Source of the DNA: Acanthosoma haemorrhoidale
Taxonomy: Eukaryota; Arthropoda; Insecta; Hemiptera; Acanthosomatidae
Assembly (NCBI GenBank): GCA_930367205.1
Contig: OV884012.1
Coordinates: 54,147,239-54,211,238, forward strand
Direction: 5' to 3'
DNA: 64,000 bases
Shown here: positions 1-12,092 of the stretch, piece by piece
Layout of the letters: the number at the start of each line of letters is the position of its first letter
Numbering within the stretch: position 1 is the first letter of the stretch
The notes under the pieces: model-generated
What the model saw: the letters and a program-made list of their open reading frames with translations, nothing else
Told to the model about the DNA's origin: nothing
The model's database searches: none
Program-made: the position numbers and the translations under genes

Positions 1-326
1 TCGAGTGCTATCAACACTTCCACCTCATCTATTTTGGAGACCATCGACGTTAAAATTTAGTGTATTGTTGATTACCAGATATTATAGCCATAAACATTAG
101 GCTGCAGAAATTGACGAGGGAAGATACCCACTTTGGTCCACATTCAAGGTCTTGGCGCTGATCGTTTGTCAAGATCGTTAGTTTAGGATCTAGATACAGA
201 CTGGGGATGGCTCCCTACCTGCGGCTGTTTCCCCCACTAGCTTCTTCCCGACTGACATCATAAGCTTTATTATAAACATATGGAAACATAGATAGAAATT
301 TTCTGGTCCGAGAAAAGGGAAACTTC

Positions 327-354
327 TAATTATTTGTAATTAAGAGGTGGCCAC
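327..354. repeat. 28-bp repeat, inverted copy at 6606-6633
   Basis: The 28 bases here are the exact reverse complement of 6606-6633, and similarity continues some 20 bases on one side. Both copies lie just outside the 3' end of a minus-strand retroposon (J1 here, J2 at 6.66 kb). This is probably a small dispersed element that both retroposons flank. Nothing shows that the two halves act together. Confidence 0.7.
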
Positions 355-358
355 AACA

Positions 359-582
359 ATGATAAAATTACAATCTGCCTCATTGGGCAATAAGTAATTG
401 TGATAAATGATCTCATTCATACTTTATTTACAATTTTCATTTACTCCCACATTCATAAAGTATTTACAAACAGCCTAGAGACCTCCCAAATCCACATGGT
501 TGTCACCTCCCTCCCATGGGAAAGAGGAAGCGGAGTCTTGGGAAATCCCCCACGCTCCTCCGTCAACCGCGTCACCGGTAAA
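359..582 (-). mobile_element. J1 non-LTR retrotransposon, 3'-end fragment
   Basis: On the minus strand this is the 3' untranslated end of a Jockey-type element, called J1 here. It matches the downstream part of the RT-bearing copies at 13.8 and 48.3 kb. Shared landmarks are the stretch giving GGCAATAAGTAATT on the plus strand and a GC-rich patch with AGTCTTGGGAA. The upstream part of the element, including all of the reverse transcriptase, is missing, as expected for 5' truncation during target-primed reverse transcription. No target-site duplication could be fixed by eye. It has no coding capacity. Confidence 0.75.
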
Positions 583-2039
583 AAACGTTGTCTCGAAAAT
601 TTACAATTTTATATTCAGCTACTTTAGCTACTAATTTAATTACTTAGATTAGATACTTTAGATTAGAACCAAAGATTTAATGTTTTTCTTAATAAATTAA
701 AATGATTAAAAACTTCACCACTATATGTTTTTTATGTGAGTCTCACTTCATCTCGGTTTCACTTAAAACTGAAATATTTTCATTTCTTTAAGCCCTTGTA
801 CTGATGATTTGTGCAACTACCGTCCAATATCATATTTGTACATTAAGTGTTTTTGTCAAGTAACATAGCTAGTTACTTTTATTGGACACTTATACATTTG
901 AATGTTTCTCACAATCAGCCTGCATGATAATATGTACAAATTGTAGAGACTTGAATGTACTAGTTTCAGATTGGCTGCCTCCTTCCGCGATAATGAGACC
1001 ATTCTCGGCAGACGAAACGTCCGTTATCTCTTTTAAGTTCTGTATTAATGTGAGTGTGTTATTTTCTAGTTATTAGTTTACAATAACGGTTGCACACAGC
1101 CAATATCTTTCCCTCCTAACCTAGTTCCTCATTCACTTCTAAAAATAAAAAAGCTTTATTTCAGCTCTTTTCGCATCTTCTTCAGCGAATTCGTCAGGGT
1201 TAGCGTCAATATTTTATTCATTTCCTCTCCTCGTCGGATCCTACTAGAAACCCTTTACTTTATTTTCCGTTTTCTAATTTTTATAGTAGAGTTATTTTTT
1301 AAAGTTATTGGACTAGAAATACAAAATCTGTTAGTTGGTTAGAGCTTAGAAGTGATTGTCGGTCGATAAAGTGCCATGGACGTGTTTTTCCAGGGGTCTC
1401 TTGAGTGGAACTGTGTTTACTCACTTTGGAAGATAGTAGCACAGGGAGTGGAACCTCTCAGAATTAAATAGAGTGTGAAATGCTGGGTCATAACTTCTAA
1501 TGGTCCAGGTCTGATGCCGATACAGCTCTCTGCTACCTTGTCAGGGGTCGGAATGGAACAATATTTCAGACAGTTTAACCCTCGGCATCCGCTAAATCGC
1601 GGTCCTCCAGCCTCAGTCATCTTCCGCGTCGATGAACACCACCCTCCGGGAAAGAAGAGCTTTGCCATTTTTCAAAGAAGATGTAAGCAATATTCTACCA
1701 GCGGAGTCAGGTACTTCCTTGTTCTGATGGTTTTTTTCCCAATCGTTGAGATACAATGTTGCTACAAGAATAGATATTTTTTTAAAACTTTAAACATTAT
1801 CTGAGAGATAACTCTATAAAAATTAAAAAAGGGGAAAATAAGCGATTCTGGTAGGTGCATATTTGCAGAGCTAATGAATTAAAATAAAAATTGTTTATCT
1901 TTATTCGAATGGTAAAGTTGATGCAAAGGTTGCAATGCAGCAGTTTAAAGGAATGTGCAGGAAAGAAGGGACATTAGTAGTATGTATCCTTAAATCAAAT
2001 TGGAGCTACATGTTAATTCCGTGTCTACCTTGGCATACA
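583..2039. other. AT-rich spacer, no gene seen
   Basis: No coding frame here resembles a known family. Positions 1370-1730 are GC-richer than the surroundings and open for about 100 codons on the plus strand (1475-1804), but no motif is recognisable and the opposite strand is also open. Confidence 0.4.
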
Positions 2040-2900
2040 AAGGCTGGAATTAAACTACTTCCTCGTCACAGTTCAATCTTTGGTGACGTGAAACAGCCTC
2101 TATAGGGCCCAAGCTTTCTACCACGTCTTGTTATGGCTGGTGCCTACAAGGAGCAAAGGGGTGGCCCAACGCTTGAGATGCTAAGAATCAGGCCACACCT
2201 GGAACCGCTGCAGGTGAAAATTACCTGACAGAGGTGCACATGAAGCGGCGCAGTGCCGTAGAAATGGTGCTACCGCGCTAAATCTGTGGCAACGCTCACC
2301 CAGCCTCGTACCGGTGATACTTGAGGGGGAAGGAAGCAACATTACCCTCCCCGATGATGACAAACCCTGTGCCGCTGGCCAAATCTCAGAAAACCCAGGA
2401 GAAGAAGAGGACCTATACACGACCAGTTCCAGGAGTAACAACGAATGCCTGGCAAAGCTGCTGTACCCAATAAAGGTCCCTTATCGAAGACGAAAATAAG
2501 GAATATTTGTTGGTTCAGATATCCGAAAACTTTTTCAGATGCACATTTCATACAGACCATGAATGAGAACGAGTAGGATGCCTCGAATTCGTTCCAATAG
2601 GTTGTTGAACATGAAGGATCCCAGCCAGATATATGAGTATTATGGAACCCATGTTGAGGGATTTTCAAACAGAAGGCTGCAAATGGAGTTTGATTGTTCA
2701 CTTCATACACTCACATGTAAACCATTTTCCGAAAAACTTAGGGAACGTTAGTGAAGATCAATGGTATACGAAATGAATTCAGGTCATCAAGGAGATGGAA
2801 CGAAGGTATGATGACGGACTATTGTTGGATTCTACAGCGTGAATCATCAGAAGGTCATGTACCCGGAAGCTCAGACAAACAAGATTCCAAGAGAAGAAAA
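2040..2900. other. GC-richer, possibly decayed coding sequence
   Basis: This stretch has clearly higher GC than its flanks and several short open frames on both strands: plus 2314-2499 and 2563-2751, minus 2342-2710. None carries a domain I recognise. It may be a relic of a transposable element or of an exon. Confidence 0.3.
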
Positions 2901-5900
2901 CATTTTGATAAAAATAAATAAAAAATTAAATAGATACAGTTTTTTACACGGGCAAGCTTATATATATACATCATGTAAAATATTTATAGTAATATATTTA
3001 TGTTTTTAGTTAGTATTTAGAGTTCATTTTCGGTTTCGTCATACCAAAAAAACATAAAGATCACCAGATATTATCAAATTACAGTCAATCATCAAAAAGT
3101 AAATCTTTTTGTATACCTGGGTAATTAGTTCTTAAAGCGACTAAAGTTTTGTCACTCTCCATTAGTTCAAATTAAATTTGAAGAAAAACTTTCTTCCTTA
3201 ATAATATGATAAACACTAGAATAAGTAAGTAAAGTTTCCAAAGAATTTAAAATTATAATTAAATCCCAAACTATTTCATGAAATTGAACTTGAGCGCTAA
3301 GATTATGTGGTTATTTTTCCCTAAACCATTCAATTTAAAAAAATAAGATCATAAAAAGGTAATTGAAAATAAAGTTCCCAGCGAAATTAAAAACAAATAA
3401 TTGTAAACATTTGTTTATAGTGAAAATATCCGTGATGTTTTATCTAGGCTAATTAGGTTTATTCAAACCTGTTAACTACCTCTCATGAATTGTTTTATCA
3501 TCAGAAGGTGCAAACCCATCCTGTCGTATTTACCAATCAACGTGCTGTTGTAAAAACTAACAAAAAATACCTTTTTATCAGTTATGACACCGAGGTGCTA
3601 GGCTATTGAGTTCTTGTGTGAAAGAACTTACATAAAGAGATTTTATTAATTCCTACTACCGGGATTGATAAATTAATAAAAATAAAATATGTAATAATTT
3701 AATTAACAAGGGAACGAAAACAAAGGTTGCTACAAGTTGAGACAGAACAGGAGGATAGCTTGTGTGGTATGATTCAATTAACAGATGTCATTAAATAGCC
3801 GGCCTGTTTGTACTGCAAATACCACCTCAGGCACCAGACAGGCAAACCTTCACAGCCCATAACTGTTAATGGTAATTAGGTCCTGATTCGGTGTTCAAAT
3901 TCTGGTTTGGTTATCAAAGTTCTAATTAACAATATGTAACACTGTTTCCTTTGACTTCATTTGTTGACCCATGGTGGTTAAATAAAAACAAACCGCACAA
4001 AAATTAATTGAATGTTATCAATCGACACAGGGTATCACATCGAGAATACCGGTGTGTATCATGACTTGGGATTCTATTGGAGTATAATTAAAAAAGGTCT
4101 TAAAGCGTGATAAATCACACTTGAATTGATTTTTGTTTTAGTATGAGTTGTAATTCTTTGAATTACCTTAGTTGTCTAGCTGCACTATTTCACTCAGTTT
4201 CCTTCGAACAGTTCCTTAAAAGTATTATTTACACAACAATTACTATACAGCTTTATTGATTGTAGAAATTATATAAGTTGAATGGCCAATGGCATTTGTG
4301 AATATACGGTGGGACTTATGCAGAGGCTGGTGGGATCAAAGAACACCCACAGGAGAAACCACATGAAATGGATTCAGCAGCCACACTGTTGTTTACCCCA
4401 TCCCCTCTGGAGCATAGCCGGCATTTTTGTCGTCGTCGTGTGTTTGTTTGAGGGTCTGGCCACTCTCCTGTAATACATCTTCTGTGCCTTCCAGCTGTAG
4501 GCTTGGTTGGTATGCAAATGCGCTAATTCCTTTGTTGATGGCATTCTTTGACGGTGTCAATTAATTTGAGCAGAGTCTGTAGCCGACTTTAAAAGAATTC
4601 CTTCGTAGTACTTTTTTTAGAAAATTAATCTCAATTCGATAAATCGTCTTCTGTATAAACTTTTATACTGTGGTTCAATTAAATTAATTACTCAAGATTG
4701 ACCTATCAACGGTTAAGTCAATTTTGCTTTCAGATTTTTCTACGTAGATATTCTGTTTCACTGAATAAGGGACTGCTCCGAGGTAACAGATCAAACACTC
4801 AGCGGGACAGTCCTTAACTATCAAAATAAACTCTCAAGGTCACACACTTTGAGATGACCCCGTTTAGCCCCTAGTGCAATTCGGTCACGATAATATGAGA
4901 TAAGCAAGGCGTAAATTTGAGAGAGGTGAAAGGAGGGTTAGCACAAGTAAATACGTATAATCGATAGTACTCTTTGAGACTATCACATGAAAAACAGGTT
5001 AATTACACTTCAGTATAACACTAACGTATTAAATACCGCCTAAGAATAGTATAGCAGGAACGCGTAACACTTTCTGACCACAGGTAACGCAAGAAGCAAA
5101 GGTTACTTAAACCCAAATCTGAGAAAATACTGGTACCAATTGTATTTTATATTTTCCAAATCATGGGCAATCGGGAGAGGAAAATCAAAATCGTGCCTTT
5201 TTAAGGGTTTTGTTGGTTTCCCACCATGTGTCAGTCATTTCTGGTTTTTGTGAACCCTCTGTTCTTGTGAGAATGATAGAGTTTTACATAGTTCCCATTT
5301 AATATAAATAAGACAGTTAAAAAATGTAGCTAGTAAATAATGTTGAAAGGTGAAAATTAAAAAATGTAGCACACTATCGCACTGGACGCTATTCTTTTTG
5401 TGGACCTATGCCAATATTTCTTTTGGCATACCAACGTTCCAGGAGTACTGTTTACTCCTCATTTCTTTATCACTGTTCACAGGCACTCCGACTCAATGGA
5501 TGGTTCTAGTCAAAAAAAAAAGAAAAAAAAAAGAAGATTCGGTTCGTAAACGATGACAGCTTCAAACAAGCCTGCACTTTGTAGATGCAGCAAAGCCTGT
5601 AACTAAGGAAACAATTAGAGAGCGGACGCCTGGTACACCCAATACCGCATCCTGGCAAGATAAACGACACTGTTTTATAGTCGTTTAAGTTGAAAATGGG
5701 CAACGGTTTTTGCTTGGGTCACTAATGGAGGCCTAGGGATCATCAGTTTAGCCACCTGTTACCGCCGATGCCTGAAGAAACTGTTAAATGTTTGCACGGG
5801 CAGGTGTTGTTAGAGATCGTTACAGCCAAAAACGGCAGCCTTACACATTCCATAACTGTAGAATGTTGTTAGATACTCAGTAATTGTTCGTAGGGGTTTC

Positions 5901-6605
5901 GTAACCTTACTTACGTATTGGTAAACATTTTCTAACTGAAATCCTGACCTTTATATGGCATATCAGTATAATTTTATTTAAAACAATTTCATCTCATCAA
6001 GAAGAACAAAGTGTTTAGTTAAAAAGCAAAGTGGGTGTGAGCTCCAGTGAAATTCTTATTACAAATCAATATCCGTTTCATACAAACGGACTTGAACTCT
6101 CGGAGACCGCTAGTAGCATCACTCACTAAGTGATTTAAAACCAAAGTCATAATAAAAAAATGTACAAATTTTTTACGTTCCTTAATGAGAAATCAAAAGG
6201 AACAGGGCCTACTTTCAAAGAGATAGTAAGCAATAATCATTTGTCTCCAACTGTTTTGAAATTGTGTAAGCATATTCCACATTACCTCAAAATAAACTGA
6301 TCAAATATTGGTAAAAAAAAAATATAATTGTAAAAATTCTCCTTCATTCCATAACTTTTACAATATTTCAAGTCAAATCCATTTAATACTCATACATTTT
6401 TAACCCGTAATAACATTAACCCAAAAATAGTATATGCACTGTGAAAATTACCTATTTAATACTTTAAACAAAGTTTTTGTTTACAAGTGCGAGTATTTAT
6501 GAAAAACATTAGGATTCCTTCAATTTGCTTTCTATCTTTTTTCTTCACGTTCTAGGTCATTTATTTGGTGTTCATTTGTATTAAAAAATACTATTTAATA
6601 ATGTC
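2901..6605. other. AT-rich spacer
   Basis: No gene is seen. A short stretch at 5480-5690 has coding-like composition after an A-rich run but needs frame changes to stay open. Around 4740-4960 and 3760-3860 the GC content rises slightly without recognisable structure. Confidence 0.4.
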
Positions 6606-6633
6606 GTGGCCACCTCTTAATTACAAATAATTA
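6606..6633. repeat. 28-bp repeat, inverted partner of 327-354
   Basis: Exact reverse complement of 327-354. It ends 28 bases before the poly-T run that marks the 3' end of the J2 fragment. Confidence 0.7.
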
Positions 6634-6661
6634 TACCCTCTTCTCGATCAGATTATATCTA

Positions 6662-6860
6662 TTTTTTTTTTTTTTTCCTCTAAGCTCTCTAGTTAGAATT
6701 TTAGGATGAGGGAGAAATATAAAATATTTAGGGTGATCGGATCCTTGTACTAGGAGGACCTGCTTGAAGGTGGTGTGAGAGGAGTAAGGAGTGTAGGAAT
6801 CCTCGGTGGAGGTTGATTGTTACGGCACAGTGGTGAGAGTCCACTGGTGGCTATCACTGT
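6662..6860 (-). mobile_element. J2 non-LTR retrotransposon, 3'-end fragment
   Basis: A run of 15 T (6662-6676) is the poly(A) tail of a minus-strand insertion. The next 185 bases closely match the 3' end of the J2 element at 34.05-34.23 kb, including GGATCCTTGTACTAGGAG and GAGAGTCCACTGGTGGCT. Everything upstream, including the reverse transcriptase, is absent, so this is a short, 5'-truncated, non-autonomous copy. Confidence 0.75.
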
Positions 6861-7094
6861 TTTCATTATGTTTAATAAAGATTATGACGTCAGTGAGAGT
6901 GGGAGGAGGGACTGAAGTAGTGGGGGAAGACAGTCGTAGGTGGGGAGTTATCTCCACATTACTGGCTGGCCTCCTATATAAGCCTCAGCCTCAGGCCAAA
7001 TTAATATAACTAATCGGACCACCACTTGGAACTCTACACTCTCCTCTCTCTCTGCACTAGCGCCTGCTGCTCTACTCAAAACCATGGACTTCTC

Positions 7095-7485
7095 ATTCAA
7101 CTACCTCTGCATCTCTCTCTCCTAACCTCGCTATGTTGTAGTCCGGCGTCGTCAGACCCCACACCTACCTAGTGGGAATCTGCATTCGTCTCGCTAAAAC
7201 TAGCATCTCCTTGGGAGAGACCTCTACCTCGCGGACGACGGTTGCCGTGGCCCTGCAAATTTTACCATCAGAGTCTCCCACGGCAATCCAGTCTGCCTCT
7301 CTCTGGTTCACACTTGCCTGATCCGGACGGTTTTCACCTACTCTTAGATACCGAGTGTGAATTCGTGGTCATTCCAAGACCACATAAACTACCTATAAAC
7401 CTACCCTGTACCTCTTCTCCTGAACACAGTGGACTGTCGGGGCACATATCTATCTAAAAATGGAGTCAGATAGTAAAGCCGTCAT
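7095..7485 (+). repeat. Dispersed repeat D1, copy at 7.1 kb
   Basis: This GC-richer stretch aligns collinearly, with moderate divergence, with 27370-27715. Shared landmarks are GTTCAC, GAGTGTGA followed by TCGTGGT, ACCACRTAAA, CGGGGCACA and GAGTCAGATAG. Its left part (about 7107-7165) corresponds to one diverged unit of the 58-bp minisatellite. A TATATAAG box lies just upstream at 6975-6982, so the element could be the end of an LTR or another promoter-bearing retroelement. That class assignment is a guess. The 71-codon open frame at 7242-7457 is not conserved in the second copy. Confidence 0.65.
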
Positions 7486-8982
7486 GAAACGATTGTCCAG
7501 GTTATAAACTCAAACAACCCTCACTTTGTCACCAGGGCAAGGGTAACCAGGCACCCCCCTCGTGACGACCCGACAAATCATTAACATGATTAATTTAAAT
7601 TAATAATAGTTGATAAAATTATCAACTTATTATTAATAAGTGTCAAATTAAGTGGTTTTGGTTAAACAGCCTCCCCTCCTCCCCCCAAAAAATTACAAAA
7701 CATTAAATCTGAACACCTAAGCACAGCAATGATTGCATGTAATATTTTCAATTAAGGTACTTACATATATTTAAAAAATAAAATAAAACACCCTTTATGT
7801 TTTATTAAATATTTATAATTTATGAATATAAATGAATGTTGGAAATGAAATATTTTTAATAGCCTTTAAAACAAAAAAAACAGTCAACTAGTAAGTATTA
7901 GACTTTTTTTTTTTAGTTCTTCGTGAAATCCTATCACAATTTTGATGTCATATTAGAAATAATAGGAAGAAATACCTTTACTTTCATCGAATCGTGCCAG
8001 TATGAAATTGCCACAGCAGCCCTTCCGGTAACAGCACCTCTGCCTCCTAAATCACACAGACTGCCTAGGCCCGCCGGAAGAGACAGTTCTCACCGTGGCA
8101 GCCCCGTCATAATTCTTACCAATTTATCAAATCCGGTGGTCTCGAGAAAAACTTTTTTTACTGCTTACAGTTCGTTGTCTACTTAATCCAGTTTTACTAC
8201 CTTCCTGTTTGGGAATTCAGGTGAGTATAAATGTGCCTTTGTATATTGCCAGAGCTCGCGATACAAACTGCGCCAAGGATATCGCGACAACGAGGAATAA
8301 TTTTGTTGTACATCCTAAAATTATATCTTACGACGGATTAATGCAGATTTTTATTTTATATTACTTATGAATTTATATTTCTCGTTATGGATTACCGTAG
8401 GTAGGTGATGTTATCCATATTTATAAAGAGCATTGTTTTTAAAAGTATAATTGACGTTTCAAAAGTTAGAATATGTTAACAATAAAGAAAGTTTTACAGG
8501 GGAATGAAGTTTATAAAGAATATAAGATCCAATTTATTAGCTGGCCGAATGCAAAAGAGCAGCAAACCATGGTGTAGGTATATGTTCACAATATGTAATA
8601 ATTAAACAAATTAAAAGAAATCAGTACGTTAAATCTTATATTTTCAGATTATATACGTCGATTATAACAAACGAAATTGAGGCTGGTATACATCAACGAA
8701 TCAGGGAACTATTTTTCCTCCCTTTCACGTTTTAACTGAAGCTCACACAAAGCGAACCACTTCTGGACTAGTTTTCCAGATGAGAAGACCTCTGAGCCAA
8801 ATGACATTGGAACTGAACTGGAGCCCGTCCTAGAGCAATGTTGGTGGTGTTTATTTAAAACCTCATTGACCTATTAATTACCAATGGACCATAGCGCGTT
8901 GCCAATTTATGGTTATAACATGTCATATTTAGAACAAATTAATTTCAATATTCTAGTCCTATTGCGGTGAGACAGTTGACAT

Positions 8983-9080
8983 CATAACGCCCATAAGAGG
9001 CTCTGCAGTATCTAAGAGATTGGTGCTTAATGATTAATTAATATAACCCTTAATTGTATTACTACTGCTCAGCCTATGCT
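8983..9080. repeat. Dispersed repeat, partner at 51176-51266
   Basis: Both copies run ATAACGCC, then CTAAG with GTGGT or GTGCT, then AATTAAT, TAACCCTTAATT and finally AGCCTAT, in the same order and at nearly the same spacing. They are diverged. No coding capacity or terminal repeats are evident. Confidence 0.55.
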
Positions 9081-9292
9081 GCAATTAAATATCGCAAGAT
9101 AATACTGCTACTTTCGGCGAATCTGAGGATTGTTATTTATTCCGGACACTTACACGTGTCCCATCATGTACCCTTATATATCTGATAAATAGACTGTATC
9201 CGAATATTTATGTGCGAGTCTATAAAAAAATCATTTGGATCCATTTGGCCCCTTCGAAAGCACATCCGCGAGCCTCATAGTCGTCCTTTAAT

Positions 9293-9366
9293 ACCTTTTA
9301 GCTTTCACCTCGCAAATTCTATCTCTTAATAATAATTCTAATTTTACATTGCATTCAAATGTCGGG
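9293..9366. repeat. Dispersed repeat, partner at 12020-12092
   Basis: About 73 bases are nearly identical to 12020-12092, sharing CTCGCAAATTCTATCTCTTA and ending in ATGTCGGG. Weaker similarity may continue on both sides. It is likely part of a larger old element. Confidence 0.7.
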
Positions 9367-10285
9367 GTTGAACCTGTATAACGTAAGCTAGGCCCAAAAA
9401 TGTATTTACAACAATATATAAACTTTTACATTATCTATAAAATTAATTTTTCCTTTCATCATATAATCTAATTCTCTGATATTACATGTCATTTTACCTT
9501 TTATTTGAACCACCTGACAAGATGATCAAACAAGGTATCCAACTACTAACAACACTATAAAAGTTAATCCAATAGAAGGGAAAATTCTCAATTATCCTAA
9601 AAGCATAAAAAAAATAAAAATAAAGTACTTGTTTAAATGTACCCCATTGTTGACTGTGCGTCTACATTCGGAGAAATAGGTTAAGCGAATAGATTTTGAT
9701 GAACCTAACCATGTTCAAAAGGGAATATTTGTATAGAAATGCATGAGCTATGTCCAGCTGGTGTGATGCCGGTGTTATCATGAAAAAAAAAACACCTATG
9801 CCTGTCCACAGCTTTAATATCTTCTACCCGACTATAACTAATAGTGCCTGTTAAGAGACGACGCTTCATAGCCAACCTGGCAAGTATTGTAGTTACCATC
9901 AGCTCGAACCAGTGAGGTTGAAAACTCTTGGGTATAAATTAATAATGCTGTAGAGAGGCAGAAAGTATTTTATTTCATAGGTTATAGAATGGATACAAAT
10001 TTCCTATCATTTCGATGGAATGATTTTGAAACTGAAAACTGGATGCCCTGCGAGCCCTCAAATTCCTAAAAAAAAAAATCTTACGTAGACTAATCCACCA
10101 TAAAAGGATCCAAGATTTGAAACAAGCATAGGTTCCCCTCCTCTCAAACCCATCATTTCTCATGTACTATAACTCCGATTCTTGTCATCATTCATTACAA
10201 CAATCCGCATGCACCCCGTGCACCCATGCAGCTATATGCACCCGGTATCAGTGACCATTTGAAGACAATATTTCGTCTTCTAATG

Positions 10286-10660
10286 TCATCTCTTCATCTT
10301 TACTTTACACGTTCTTTCTATCTCCGTTTGGTCTTCTAATTCTCCCTCGCAGTTATTTACATAATCGTCTGTTTCAATCAGCTTTTCTTCCTCTGAAATA
10401 CCCACAATTTCCACTGTTCCATGGTTTACCACCACTCTTGTCTTCTCAATTTGTTCCTGCATTAGCATCATTTGATTTTGACCTTTTTTTCTTTCTGTTT
10501 GGACGATTTCATTAAACTATGGAATGTATCTGTCTCATTTTGGGTTGGGGACTCCTCCCGTTCTGCCTTCATCTCGGCGTCTTTCTTAAACAATTGGTGC
10601 TCTGGAGTAATTTTTAGACGAGTCAGGATAAACGGTTGAGTATCTTAGATTTTACTTAGA
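10286..10660 (-). pseudogene. Coding-like segment with one frame break, unknown family
   Basis: The minus strand is open from about 10660 down to 10469 (encoding TPEHQLFKKDAEMKAEREES and more), then meets a stop just past a run of seven A (10484-10490). After a one-base shift at that run, the reading continues for another 61 codons to a stop at 10286. Both halves are charged and acidic (Glu/Lys-rich) and read like one polypeptide of about 120 residues. A possible splice acceptor lies near 10645. I do not recognise the family. The break may be a homopolymer sequencing error or a true frameshift, and chance openness cannot be excluded. Confidence 0.35.
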
Positions 10661-11407
10661 ACAATAAAAATGACAACTACTAAATACCAACATAGGATAT
10701 CATCCCTGGGACCTCAATGCCCTGATAACGGTCATAAACGGCATAATACAAGAAAAAACAAGATCTGATTCAAATATATAGAGAAATAGAAAATATAAAA
10801 AATTAATATCATATTACACATTCGAGAAATGAAAATCACATTAAAAACAAAATTCATTAAAAGTCAATTAATTATCATACTACTATATTAAACTTCATCA
10901 TAATCATCATTCATGAACCCAAAAAAAGTTTATTTAATTATTCTTCATCAAAAATTTTTATTTTATTCAATTATTAAAAAAATTAATTAGTCCACTTCCC
11001 TTGACCTTTCCCAACAAGGCAGATCTAACGGTTTTCATTTATTTAAAAACATAAATATAAGGCAATATAATAGGGCTGTATCTTTTCTTAAGATACATAT
11101 ATCCTTTTATATATTCACCTGATTTACCCTCACACATCACTGTTACGCTCTAGTTGAATAATTTGAATATTTAGTTAAAGAGTTATGCCATTTAACTATA
11201 CAACTACTGCCAGATTTGATTCACCTATCGAATCCTGAATATATTTCACTAGCGTTAAGTTATATCAAATTATACTTTACTTGGAATATTAAATTAATTT
11301 AATATTTGTTCCTATTAAATCTAAACGCAAAGTAAATTACTTTAATAATTCAACGAGGTAGTCAAACAGAAAGGATTTCAATTATATCGAATAGAATTGT
11401 TTAAACA

Positions 11408-11485
11408 TTTTTTTTTTTTTTTTTTCTTTCATAGCCCCTTTAAATTTACAGATAATTATATATAATTATAGATCCTCAGGCGAAC
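11408..11485 (-). mobile_element. Poly(A)-tailed retroposon end, family T1
   Basis: A run of 18 T (11408-11425) is followed by a sequence matching 46609-46667 almost base for base (TAGCCCCTTTAAAT, CAGATAAT, ATAGATCCTCA, GCGAA). Read on the minus strand, both copies end in poly(A), the signature of a SINE or a truncated LINE. Only about 60 bases of body are shared, so the class is unknown. Confidence 0.6.
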
Positions 11486-12019
11486 ATTATATTTTATTCA
11501 CAAGGTTTTATATTGTTTTAATGAAAAATGTTAACTTTATTATGAATACAAATGTTGAGAAAATTGCATAAATCTTACTTGCTAAAAATAAAATACTACT
11601 TCTTACTTAATACAACGTAGGTAGACCTCAGCGTCTCGCCCCAGAAAGAACCAGATCCGCCCTGGAGCATTGCCCCCTAAAAAAGTTACTTTTGCTGCCT
11701 TGGCTGATGCTTTATATGTCGCACTTTGGGCCCAGTTACTCCTCCTTACTGAAAAGCATTTTCTTAATCACCCTTCGTGTTGAGGAATATGATTTTCACA
11801 CCAAGCTGTCTCAGTACGTGACTCTAAACACTTTCCCAGACTACCCTGGCTGCTGAGCCCCTTATTCCTTCTGTTATTCTCTTTTGTGGCCAAAAAAGAA
11901 GAGTTGTAACCTGTCCTCAAATCTGCCTTTATGAGGGTCCATAAAAGAATTATCTTGATCTACTCCCCCCTTCGAGGACCCTTCAAAGAACATCTATACC
12001 TGATTGCCCAACCTTAGCG

Positions 12020-12092
12020 CCTTTTAGCCTTTACCTCGCAAATTCTATCTCTTAATATTAATTCTAATGTTACATTACATTCACATGTCGGG
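12020..12092. repeat. Dispersed repeat, partner at 9293-9366
   Basis: Second, nearly identical copy of the 73-base sequence at 9.29 kb, in the same orientation and about 2.7 kb away. Confidence 0.7.

Larger units (their letters stand above)
7486..10285. other. AT-rich spacer with short repeats
   Basis: No gene is recognised. It holds one member of each of two dispersed repeat pairs (8983-9080 and 9293-9366) and a poly-T run near 7905. Open frames at 7923-8186, 9705-9899 and 9975-10163 show no recognisable domain and are probably chance. Confidence 0.45.
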
